Source: Alisma plantago-aquatica (taxonomy: Eukaryota > Streptophyta > Magnoliopsida > Alismatales > Alismataceae). Taken from it: a DNA stretch of 64,000 nucleotides. The notes under the pieces are model-generated. The model did no database searches. It was given only the letters and a program-made list of their open reading frames with translations, and was not told the DNA's origin. The position numbers and the translations under genes were made by a program. The stretch spans positions 1,340,165,415 through 1,340,229,414 of the forward strand of contig OY856409.1 in the NCBI GenBank assembly GCA_963693085.1. Reading direction: 5' to 3'. Every line of letters begins with the position of its first letter. The first letter of the stretch is position 1. Shown here one piece after another: positions 34,307-44,877 of this stretch.

Positions 34307-36140
34307 ATACTTTCAGGCTTCTCTATCTCAACCTCCTTAGATAGTACCTCATCTGCACTACTCTTAAAGTGAGGTGGACCCTTCTCAGACGGAGGTGGTT
34401 TAGAGTAATCCCATAGACCCTCTAGACATGACTAGTGTAAGTGTTTTTTCATATAATAGTCTTCCAAGTAAATTAATAATGTGTTGTAATTGAGTATATA
34501 TATATCACTAATATAAAATTATAGTTGTCGAATAAATGATGTTTTGTAGAACTATAACCTATCTTCTATTGCATGGCACTAGGTGAGGTTTTCCCATGCC
34601 TTCCAAGAGATAAGGTTCATGGTACTCTAATGTCTGACAATGCGCTTCGTGTGACTATCAAGCTTTCTATCCAAAATGGAAATAGATACCATTGCCATTT
34701 GGCCAACCCCAAGCATAGAATGATAGGAGACACAAAAGGAAGAGAGGTTGTGTGGACCAAATCTAGAGTTATCTATGAGAATGTATGATAAATTTATGTT
34801 GCATTTGTATTTGTGGTTGTTTTCTATTTGTGTATATAATTGGAAACTGATATGATTAAACATGCAGACCATAGAACCCAAGTAACCCCTTAGAATCCCT
34901 CCTCCAAAGACTCCAATACCTACTTCTATACTGCATGTCCTATCAAACTCACAAGGTCTTAAGTGTAGGGAGTTGACACTATGGTTAGACACTATAGAAA
35001 AAGAGTCAATTGTGACGGTCCATATTTAAGAGGATGTAGCAGGGCAAGATCATGATACTAATGTATTCGTGACAGATTTTGTGGAGTTGTTCAAATATGA
35101 TTGGCTAAATACAACCATGATATAGCTTTTGATATGATGAGTTCTTGTTCCTAAATACCTTGTTCTATATATGTGAATATATATATATGTTAAATTGTTC
35201 TCTAATATATCAATCCATACATATGTTTTGCAACTACTTATATACATTGAGTGCATAGTTTGCATTAATGAATGTGGTATTTCTAGTTTCATAATTGGTT
35301 AGTTGTGTATTTAAAGACCGATTTTCCGTAAGTGGTTGTTTCTCTACCACATTTGAATATTTTTCTACTGGTAGAAAGAACGTGAATACAACTTCTCTTT
35401 GTGTTGGATAAGTTTCAGGATCTTTGTTGTTATAAATTATATTTATTGTGAAATTTGAGTTTTTTTTGTTTTCCCTATTTTCACTCATTAATAGGAAGTG
35501 GGAGTTGCTGGTAATTGTTCTGGAGATAATGTTTGTGTATCATCCTCATCCTTCGAGTAGAAAATTGGGGAGAGTGGGACACACAATGAAAGTGTTAATT
35601 ATAGCGTACACCAATTCTTTTATCCATCGACATATATTAATGTATGCATCATTACATGACTATCTGCTAATATAATTAAATGTATTACTTTAACTTAGGG
35701 GTATATAAATACTCAAATGGGTCAGAGTAGAGGATAGGTAAATAAGAAAAAGAAAACAATATCTTGGAATAATGTTAATGTAGGTTTTTGACTCCAATGC
35801 ATGTATATGCCAACTATGCTCATTTTTATTTATTAACATTTTGCATAACTATGAATTTATAGTGACATATACAAGATCAATATTGGGCATGTTGATACTA
35901 TGTGATGTGGTACATCGAGCAGATTGTCAAACAAGTGTCACAAGATATCCATCGTATACAAAATGTTATATATATAGTCTTTAATCATAAGTAAATTATT
36001 TCATTTGATAATATGAAAAAATCAAATCAAACTCTTGAATTATGTCAATCTCCTTGATGTTGTTTAATAAAGTAAATCCCTATACAAAAGAAGAGTTAGA
36101 TGAGATATGAGAGAGTGGAAAAAGTCAACTGTATAATTGA
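34307..36140 (+). pseudogene. CACTA second gene, 3' half (DUF8039-like and Ulp1 protease-like)
   Basis: A possible intron (34437-34582, AGT|GTAAGT to CACTAG) precedes an open stretch reading GEVFPCLPRDKVHGTL and ALRVTIKLSIQ, resembling DUF8039 of CACTA second proteins. After another probable intron (34783-34867) comes CRELTLWLDTIEKESIV and FVTDFVELFKYDWLNTTMI. Then WELLVIVLEIMFVYHPHP (about 35500-35555) corresponds to the histidine-strand region of Ulp1 C48 proteases, and ACxYYVMWYIEQIVKQ (35887-35935) to the catalytic cysteine loop. NPYTKEELDEI at about 36075-36107 fits the family's C-terminal tail. The cysteine codon (35890-35892) is kept, but the next codon is TGA where glycine is usual. 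Confidence 0.72.
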
Positions 36141-36150
36141 TTGGTATAAT

Positions 36151-37074
36151 TTATAATGATTTATAAACTATGATTTCATTATTATCAATAATGGCATGCT
36201 CCCTCCCTAGGGTTAGTCTATGGACCCCTTTTGATGATGATCCCCTTGCCTAATGTTAATGATGTATGATCTTGATGACTTCATTTCATTTTGTGAAGCA
36301 AGGCTATGTTATTTATTGTTCTGGGTTGTATAATGAGGATCCTACCCCAACCTATTAATTGATGTATGTACTCATCCCACTCTTACTTTTTTCACTACTC
36401 CCCCAGTAGGATATGAGTTCCCTAATCACGTTTTTGGTATGTGTCCAACTTCCGACCCCTCATGATTTTTTTTGTTCTGTTATTATATTTTATTATTTTA
36501 TATTGTTAGCACAAATGGCGCTTACCCCATGTAACTATATGTGTCTAATACACTTATACTTCCTCCTTATAACATGGTTGGTGTTTAAAAAAGAACTTTG
36601 TAAACTTTCATGTTTGTGACAAAACATCCTTTGAGTTTCCCATCCAAAATCAAAAATTACCTCACAATATGTTTGTACTAGCCCATTCAGACTCCTAGTT
36701 GCTCATATACTAACTACTAATGAATTTATATAGATTCAAAACTCGCAACAACTATTTGATGATTGAGGCAAAATAAATCAAGGACTTCTCAAATCACCTT
36801 AAAATCAAAAGGAGTGCCAAGTGCCATGTTGGCCTACATTTTTGTCCTTTTCCCATATAAGTTGGCATGACTAATGGAAGAGAGTGCACTGTGTCATTCC
36901 CATGAACTGCATAAACAAGATAAATGCTATATGGAGCTAGTATTGAAATACAAGATAGATCCCATATGGCTATATCCCAGAAGACAAGCTGCATAAGACA
37001 ACACCTTGATGCATGGTGATACTCTAACTAGATTGTAGCTGCTAAGATGGGATTGTTTCTGCGTTAAAAATACT
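36151..37074. other. AT-rich interval, no gene recognised
   Basis: It probably contains the unrecognised right end of the CACTA element. No long frame, no domain and no clear terminal inverted repeat were found. Confidence 0.5.
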
Positions 37075-37195
37075 AGAAAAGAGAAATAAAGGATGGGAGG
37101 AAGAGAAGGTAGTGAGAGAGAGAAATAAAAATAAGAGGCAGAGAGGGAAGTGGTAGTGGGAGGAGATAAATAAAAAATGGAAGAAGGGGATGAGG
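37075..37195. repeat. Purine-rich low-complexity tract, left part
   Basis: G/A-rich words (GGAAGAGAAGGTAGTGAGAG type) run into the solo LTR and resume at 41199-41590 on its far side, so one tract was split by the insertion. The reverse strand gives spurious Ser/Leu/Phe-rich frames. Confidence 0.75.
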
Positions 37196-37200
37196 AAACT

Positions 37201-40200
37201 TGTGGCAACACATCCCACTATCACACAGACAGTGAGGTGTTACGCAAAAATGTGCGGAAATCACCATAACCACAGATTATGAAAAACACGGGTTAATTAA
37301 AACTGATTGCGGAAAGCAGGTCAACTGAGAAAACTATTACATTTAAGTCCACATCCTGCAGGGAAACAGGTTATACAAACATTTACAAGCCTTGATACGT
37401 GTCCACAACTTAGAAGAACAACTGTCTAACCATCACATGAGTTCATCACTTATTTATATGTACATAAAGGCCCACATCCGACCAATAGTAGGATATACAG
37501 AGGATCAATAGCTATACATCGTGAAACAACATCAAAATGCTCCCAAGGACCTGAGAGTAGAGGGATGACTCTAGACTCTACTACAAAACATCCAAAACAG
37601 TAACATATCCATCACTTGCCTTCTACTGCTCGTCTTTCTGCTCAGCCACAACTCTGCGACCACCAGCACGCCTAGATCGACCACCTAAAAAGGGTGTAAA
37701 CCAGCGGGGTGAGACACACAGTCCCAACGAGAAACATAACTCCCCGCCGAAACTACAAAACCTCAGAAGGATAAAGCAGATAACTGATAAGACGTATAAC
37801 GAGAGCAGTAAAGCTGTTCATACTATTAAGCTTACCAGATGCACGAAAGGCATATACCCAAGCATTTCTTTATGGAACATGATTGACAAGATATGATTTA
37901 TAAGATCTTACCACATATGAGGAACATATAAGCAACTGCAAGGTATAACAAGATTAACTACTCAAGCAAGGCCTCGACCAATGTTTCGTGTTTGTCTTAA
38001 GCAGTAAATACTAAGCGGCTGGATTACGTATTATTATGCCCTAAGGAAGTGAGCTGTACCACTCAAATCCAACCTTCGGTTGTGAAACCCAAGCCGGTGC
38101 CATACAAGGTCAATGGAAGAGTAGGACTCCACGACCACTCTGCCTCGTGGTCAGTGCACGAGTAAAACACAAGAAGGACCGCATTCTCATGCTTAAGTGG
38201 CCTCAGCCACACGATCAACTCCCGCAGGCTACCCTCTACCTAGCCCACCTTGGTACATGTCTCGGCGTTAGTAAAACCGAGCCACGGGCCTGTTCACCGT
38301 GCTATGAGCCATGAACGCATTCATGCTCTAATATCACATATCCTGAGCCATGGGCATATTCACCATGCTCTATACATATTTATCTGAGTCTACAACCGCA
38401 GCTGCACTCGATTCCCTCTCTATTTTAGGCTAGGAGAAACCTCACATATTCAACAATATGCGCTCCGGGTTAATCCGTAGGAGAACCCGTTTCACCATCA
38501 CCAGCTCCTGACGATGATGGATCTATGGCCAGGGCAAACTACATAATTTGTTCCACTGTGATTAGTTAGTATATTTTAAGTGGATTGCAAGATTCAACCA
38601 AGTTGTATAACATGCAAACTATAACAAGGATAAACAACATGGAACTCAATATTATGCTTTTATTGTAATCACATCATCCTGATCCATCAGGAGGATCCAA
38701 CATCACATGTTATCACTTGGCCTCTTACCAATCATCTAGATCCATCTCAAGGATCATCACATTGCCATGGGATCTCAATCCCTTATCACATAGTGCCACT
38801 GCCTCTTAAGGCTTACATCATCAACATGGAATAGCAATCCCAAGCACTTTAGTCAAACATATCATACATAATATCCTATTATCAAGAGTAATCATCACAG
38901 CAGAGTTACTCAACATATTTACCTCATAGCCCTTTACCTGGCTATGCATCTGTGTGAACCCTGCATGGTTAGTATACATAATCATCATGAATAGCTTAGA
39001 AGTTCATATTATCAACCTAGTGGTGATATTGATGCTTATATACTTTATCAATCATGCCTCAACTTGTGACCTTAGATATAGGTCATATCATCATGCCAGG
39101 CATCTTACATGTTTACCATTTCCTTAGCATTATACATAATATTAAGATGATCACATACATATGTAAGGTCATGTTATGCTACATGGATAAGCTCTACCAT
39201 AATGATTACCATCAAGCATATTAAGGGCCACCATCATGACTAAACGTGATGGCAAGAACAACATTTAACATATCATTTTCCATAACGGACAGGACCATCA
39301 CTAAAAGCACCCGCTACCCTCACCAAAGCTAGTATCGGGAAAGGCACTCCCCATATCGTCCAACCACTTCAGCCCTAAAACGGTCAAGCAACCACCAAAG
39401 ATAACGGGCAACACGTGAGGTATAACGCGCAACGCTGCGTCATGCTCTACATGCATCTCGGGAAACGCTGTGCAGTAAGATCTGTCGTGCAACTGAGCCC
39501 AAGGGGCGTGTCATGCAGGGTGTAACACGTGCGTATGCATGTCGGGCATCCACCTGTATCGGGCACCAAGGTATCGTGCAACGCCCAGCCAGTGTCGTGC
39601 TATTGGCCGACACTCACAAAGCTAAGGCCAAGGGTGACCCTCATAATAGAACTGGCCAGCAACGTCCATACCTTAAAGCACAACGACACCAAGCTACATC
39701 TAAACACCATGGGTGTCGGGCAGGGTGCTCCACGGGAGGCAACGCCTAAGGGTGCAACTCAGACAGCCAGCAAGGAACCTGTCATTCACCCATCCTATCC
39801 ATGGCCTATTGGCCGTCACAAAGAAACAACGGTCGTGTGATGCCCGTCACAAAGTCTAGGACAATGGTTATCACCCATCACAGCCACCACAACATGTCGT
39901 CTAAGACTCTAGGTCAAGAGGTATCAGGCAACATCACCTCCAACACCATATCGGGCAAGGTGCAACCTGACAAGGTCATCACCAACCTCAAGCTCAAGGG
40001 CACCAAAACCCTAAAGAGTCAAGAAGATGGCTCACCTCTCAACTTAAATGAGAGAGGGGTCTTGCACATCTCTTAACATCAAGAACAACCCTAAATGAGG
40101 TCCACAACTACCACCAAGCTCACCCTTCAAGTCCATGGTGAGAGGAGGGTGTTGCTCAAGCTACTAGAACACAAGCTCACCTCTCAACTTAAACGAGAGA

Positions 40201-41193
40201 GGAGTGTTGCTCATGATACTAGAACTCAAGCTCACTCCTCAAGACCTAGGACATAAGGGAGTATTGCTCACCAAGAAACCCTAGAACACATGGTTCGGCC
40301 AATAAGAACAACTTAAGCAAGGAACTAACTAGCAACTCATATAGCCGACATGATCATAGAAACATATAAGAACATATAAAGAAGGTAATGTAGCTAGGGT
40401 TAGGAGTTATGTAACCCGCCTTAAGCAAGCTCCAAGCTCCTAGCTCCAAGCTCCAAGCACCACCAAGGAAGAAGGAGACTCCAAGAAGGATCGACCACCA
40501 AGCTTGCAAGAGAAGAGAGTGTGTCGTGCACCAAGGGAGAGGAAGACTAAGGAACTAAAGGGATCCTTAGCAAGGGAAAGGAAACACATATATAGAAGGG
40601 GATGGAGGAGAAACCAAAGCAAAGCAAAGCAAGGTGTCGCCCACCTAGGGACACTTGTCCATGTGCAAAAACCACCACTCTAGCATGTCTTAAACACATG
40701 TCCAAGGCCATTGCCACATGAAAGCATCAAGCACCAAGTGTCCACTAGCGGTGACACAAATGAGGTCAAAGATGGTCAAAGTTCCATGGGCAACACACCT
40801 GGATGATACACCACCACGACCACCATGGGCGACACAGCCCTGGGCGACACAGCCTAGGCGACACAAGCACCCTCTTGCCCGACACAAGGTTCAACCAAGC
40901 AAAGACAAGGCACCACAAGGCCCAACAAGCTCAACCAGGCCCAAAGGAACTCAAGCAACGAGCGTAAAACTTCCTCTCTACTCTAGAGGAAACAAGGAGA
41001 GGGAGGAACACCTCAGAAGTTGACAAACTTGCTCACAAACCCTAGACTTGGGTTAATTGCAAGTAGCACCTCCAACTCTCAACAAAGCACAACCAAACCC
41101 TAATCACCACTAAAGGTGATTAGCAAGCAACTAAGCATCAGGGTTAAGCAAAGCAAACAGGGTAAACCCTAAATGGAGGTCATGGTCCTTACA
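37201..41193. mobile_element. Solo LTR, 4.0 kb (gypsy, Tekay/Del-like ends)
   Basis: It starts TGTGGCAACACATCCCAC, resembling the start of the LTR at 23527, and ends CCTTACA. The flanks AAACT (37196-37200) and AAAGT (41194-41198) are a 5-bp duplication with one change. No second LTR or interior occurs next to it, so this is the product of recombination between two LTRs. Both sides are the same purine-rich tract. The middle (about 39300-39970) is relatively GC-rich with many CGTGCAAC or CGGGCA words. Short open frames (for example 39513-39840 and 40718-41023) have no recognised domain. Orientation cannot be set. Confidence 0.75.
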
Positions 41194-41198
41194 AAAGT

Positions 41199-41590
41199 AG
41201 TATTGGGAAAAGGAATAAAAGTAAGAGAGCTGAAGAAGTTGTGAGAAGAGAGAAAATGGGGGAGGGAGAAGGGAAGTAGAGAAAATAGGAGTAGGAGAGA
41301 AGTAATGAAAAGAGAGGAAGATGAAGAGGCGTAGTGAGAGAGAAAATAAGAGGGAGGAAGGAGGTTAGTAGCGGGAAGAGATAAAATATGAAGGGGGTAG
41401 GAGAGAAGGATGGGAAGAGAGAGAGAAATGAGTAAACTAGGAGAGATAGAGTAGAGAGGAAGGATAGAGGTAGTGTGAAGAGAAAGAGAAAATAGGAGGT
41501 AAAGTGGTGAGAAGAGAGAGAAAAGTAAGGGATGGATGAGGGAAATATTGATAAAAAAGAGAATGTGAGAGAGAGGGAGGTGAGGATGAG
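41199..41590. repeat. Purine-rich low-complexity tract, right part
   Basis: About 390 bases almost entirely of A and G on the plus strand, the continuation of 37075-37195. Long minus frames here (41169-41639 and overlaps) are Ser/Leu/Phe runs caused by composition, not genes. Confidence 0.8.
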
Positions 41591-42060
41591 ATAACACATT
41601 GATATGTAGTGAAAAATAAATTATAACACACTTGATCACATAACTCGCAATATATTATAGAAGGATAACACATTAAGATAGATGTTGGTCACTAGAGTGC
41701 TTGAATATAAAATAACAGAGAGTGAAAAAGGGAGGAAGATATGGAGGAGGAGGATGGTGGTAAGGATGAGACATAAAGTGAGGATGGAGGTAGTGATGAG
41801 AGTGAGTAAGAAAATAATAGAGAGAAGGTTGAGAAAATACATTATTGTGTATTAGAAAATACATTCTAATGTACACGAAACACAAAGTTAACAAGATACT
41901 ATAAGAAAATAACAAATTGTGTGGTAGGGGTAAGAGATAAAGGGAGGAAGAAGGTAGTGATGAGAGGAAATGTGAAAATTAGAGAGAGAAGGTTGAGATA
42001 ACACATTATTGTATATTAAAAAATGCATTATAACAAACACCAAACACTAACATGTTATGA
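41565..42060. repeat. Three copies of a short AT-rich module with purine spacers
   Basis: A module of GAGAGAAGGTTGAGA, then ACACATTATTGTATATTA, then a run ending in CATTATAACA occurs at about 41570-41635, 41818-41885 and 41980-42050. Purine-rich stretches that share GGTAGTGATGAGAG separate them. It could be a degenerate tandem array or sub-terminal repeats of a DNA transposon. Confidence 0.55.
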
Positions 42061-43015
42061 ACAATTAATAAAGTATTTAAAGTAATATTTATTTATTTGA
42101 AATATAAAATTTATCACTGAGTGTATAAATATTGTTTATTTGGGCACAAAAATTAGTTGCATAAAATAACACAACAAATATGTGATGTACTAACTGTGCA
42201 TAAAATTTCATTCCAGTAGAATACAGAGACAACACACAATGGCACAACATATACAATGATAACACAATCTCGTAACAACCAAAAGTTCCACATTAGTTTA
42301 GTTTATATAATGTAATTACATTTAAAGATATACAATAAATGTAAAGTGAATATATTGATACAATATTGGGTTTTTATTTCTTCATTGATGTGTGCGCAAT
42401 AAACATTAAATATGTTCTTGTGTTTTATCTATATTAGTAATTGTCGTCCTTATCAAATATTATGTTATCTGATATCTCATATTTTATATTTTTCTTTCTT
42501 CCAATTAGCTCCCTCGTATTTCTATTTCCTAAAAAATAAGGGAGTGTCCTTCTCTATATCTATCTCCCTAAGGATTGGCCTGGTGGCCCTCCTTCTCTCC
42601 CATTTTCTCTCTTCTCTCTCCTCTCTCTCCCATTTTCTCTCCTCTCCTCTCTGTACCTTTTCTGTGCGTAGAGTCATAGTAAGTAGATTCACTCGTTGCG
42701 TTGGCCTGCTAACAGATTAAGTGATGTCTTTGTCTCCACACTCCCAGAATAAATATAGGTTGTGCGCTATGTAGCACTTCACCACCATAAACAACATGAT
42801 GTCAATTACATATTAATACATGAATTTGTAATGACTAATAATGTTTGGAAACTAAGCAGCCAAATTACGCAAACTTCCCATAATGTCTTTCACATTCCCA
42901 CGGTCTCCAACCTAATTAGGAGGGATGAGGAGTTACATGGCTCCACCTACTTTCGAAGGGAGACAAGTTACACCATACCCCATTCCATCCGGCCCTAGGT
43001 AAAGTAAACTTTACC
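42061..43015. other. Non-coding interval upstream of the F-box gene
   Basis: AT-rich to 42520. A CT-rich stretch follows at about 42590-42655, with the TCTCTCCCATTTTCTCT block present twice. No gene was recognised. Confidence 0.6.
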
Positions 43016-43523
43016 CTTTTCTCTTTCGCGACTTTTCCCTAGGCCATGACTTCTCGTTGTCGTCATCTTGCCTAACGGCGGCCCCTAACTAGGCTTTTTC
43101 CTTCAGTTTATTTGCGGGCATTCTTGTTTTCCCGTCCCCCTTTTCATTTCTCGTTCGCTTGCCTTCTAACCTGTGAAAGACCAAGCAGCACCTGCAGATG
43201 GCAGGTAAGGAGTACCGAACTGCCGATCCTTTCTTTCATTCGGTAAGCGCTCAAGATCTCCGTCCACAACCTCGTTGATCATTTTGTTCCTTTGGTGGAT
43301 TTCTGAAGCTACATCTTGGTGATCGGGCAGTTCGTGCTCGTGCTGGCGAGCTTGAAAGATCTCACCTTGCAACCTCACAGGATCACATGTGTTCCGCGAT
43401 TCATTTCTTTGGGTCTGACCGCTTTCCAGACCAAAACCTCGTAAGATCGCAGTGAATTTCCCCGTACTGAACTTATAAACAAGTCCATCGCACACTACTT
43501 CCGCATCTTGTTCTCCCTTGCTG
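43016..43523 (+). promoter_or_regulatory. Probable promoter and 5' untranslated region of the F-box gene
   Basis: Base composition shifts to GC- and CpG-richer DNA from about 43020 up to the coding region, unlike the surrounding AT-rich transposon debris. CT-rich stretches are common here. A CAG|GTAAGG donor-like site at 43205 could mark a leader intron, but I cannot assign an acceptor. No TATA box is convincing. The long minus frame 43166-43711 is opposite this region and the gene and resembles nothing. Confidence 0.4.
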
Positions 43524-43880
43524 ATGGAGCAGCTCCCTGACGAGCTTCGGAAGGACATCCTGGGGAGGCTCCTACCAGAGTCCGCCGTCTGCGTCCGCGC
43601 CGTCTGCAGGCAATGGCGATCAGCGATCTGCATATGCAAGGAGATGTGGCGGGAGTACGAGGCCCAGACGATGCGGCTATATGAGCTGGAAGCGCTGATC
43701 ACGGACTGCAATTACAGGTTGAATGGGTTGCCTGATTCTACGGAGGACCTGGGAGTCTATCTTCATGTGATGTGCGACGACGTCGTCAAGCTTCTTCAAG
43801 AGCACGGTAAGACACACAAAATTATCGCTAACCTCGAACACAAAATCACACAGTTTGAAGCAATAAATCAAGTGAGGTAA
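43524..43880 (+). CDS. Short F-box protein, possibly the first exon of a longer gene
   Basis: 118 residues from the first ATG in frame. Residues 1-35 form an F-box: LPDELRKDILGRLLPESAV followed by CVRAVCRQWRSAI, with the conserved LP, the hydrophobic pattern, and the VCRQWR end. Such domains bind SKP1 and present targets to SCF ubiquitin ligases. Residues about 40-118 are charged and helix-prone (REYEAQTMRLYELEAL, then KIIANLEHKITQFEA), possibly a coiled coil; no substrate-binding repeats (kelch, LRR, FBA) follow. It is far shorter than typical plant F-box proteins. The TAA stop (43878-43880) overlaps a good donor, GAG|GTAAGG at 43877, so the protein may continue in an exon I could not find. 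Codon use is GC-rich against the AT-rich surroundings, which supports a real gene. Confidence 0.65.
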   Translation: MEQLPDELRKDILGRLLPESAVCVRAVCRQWRSAICICKEMWREYEAQTMRLYELEALITDCNYRLNGLPDSTEDLGVYLHVMCDDVVKLLQEHGKTHKIIANLEHKITQFEAINQVR

Positions 43881-44014
43881 GGGGAATGTGGATGGAGTGT
43901 GACGAAAAGACAACAGCGGCGGCGTGAATGGAGTCGTAAATGGCAGTGGTCCTCGTAGCTAATATATATATTCCTGTTTATTTGTCCGTGGTCAACTGTA
44001 TTTTGCCTGCTTTC

Positions 44015-44877
44015 GAAGGTGAGGAACTCCAAAGTTGTCAATGCATACTAGGGCGATGTGACAGGCTTGACGAAATACGTATCCTAGGCAACCTTGTTTT
44101 GTTGAATTCGACATTTATATATCTCGACATGAATGAATTATGTAGCATTTTTGCTGGAGAGAGAAATAGAGGTTGAGATTGTTATAGAAGTTTAACTCTT
44201 TCTTCTTTAATTGTTATTTTGTTTTGATTCATTCCTGTTCTTTCGCCAAGTTTCAGGTTAATATGTATATATAGTATACCCTAAATGTAGATCTTTTATT
44301 GACATGGATTCTTAGATTAGATACCCCGAACAGCTAAAAGTGGGAGTTTCAAAATTTTGATAAAACCGTTCTTAAGTAAACTGATCAAATTAGATTTCAA
44401 AGGTTAAAAAGTAAACGGATCAAACTTCAAAAATTTATAGTAAATGAAGTCATATCTAATATTCGGCAAAAAATGAAGTATGATATTTTTCACAATGTAC
44501 TTTAGAAAACTACTACAGCCGTGCAATCAACACCAAAAGTCCATGATATATATTTTGACATCAGAAATTATAAATGGGCAAAATGTTTTGTGCCATATTT
44601 TAGAATTATAGTAGTTCATAGTTGTGATGTGGTTTCTATCTACTTCATTCTAGTCTATGAAGTTACATTGATATAAAAAAATTGATATTGTGTCGTTTAA
44701 CATAAGTAGACATATACCTAATTCTTTTTCCATGTTGAGTGACATTTCTTAACTGTCACGTGGAGTATATGTGTTTGATATGGTATTTTAGATTTTGGTG
44801 CCATTTACTAATTGGTAAGGTTTAAATGTGTGATTATTTGATTTATTGAAAGAATGACATTTTGGTATAAAATATCC
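44015..44877. repeat. Dispersed repeat, copy A
   Basis: Begins GGTGAGGAACTCCAAAGTTG about 135 bases after the F-box stop. It shares many blocks with copies B and C (GTTAATATATATAGT, GAATTATAGTAG, TTGTGATGTGGTTTCTAT, TAATTCTTTT). It is non-coding as read. Confidence 0.75.

Larger units (their letters stand above)
1..36150 (+). mobile_element. Degenerate CACTA (En/Spm) DNA transposon, host of the nested elements
   Basis: Coding remnants of both usual CACTA genes lie in order on the plus strand: tnp2-type transposase (1-2.4 kb), then a second gene whose first part is at 2.7-4.1 kb and whose last part is at 34.3-36.1 kb. The two halves of the second gene are separated exactly by the copia element 4121-34306, so only about 6 kb of this span belongs to the CACTA element. 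The left end is outside the window. I could not find a right terminal CACTA inverted repeat, so the right limit is only where coding similarity fades. The element is dead: many stops and frame changes. Confidence 0.75.

Noticed and set aside
36390..36420. CACTAC at about 36396 as the CACTA terminal repeat
   Set aside because: A right end of a plus-oriented element should read TAGTG; this copy is in the wrong orientation and has no partner in view.
39513..40076. Overlapping plus frames in the solo LTR
   Set aside because: They result from the GC-richer, repeat-word patch; no start context or recognised domain.
41169..41639. Long overlapping minus frames, Ser/Leu/Phe-rich
   Set aside because: They read through an almost pure purine tract on the plus strand, so they are low-complexity artefacts.
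43166..43711. 181-codon minus frame opposite the F-box gene
   Set aside because: It is the antisense of the F-box coding sequence and its GC-rich upstream region; composition explains the lack of stops and nothing in it is recognisable.
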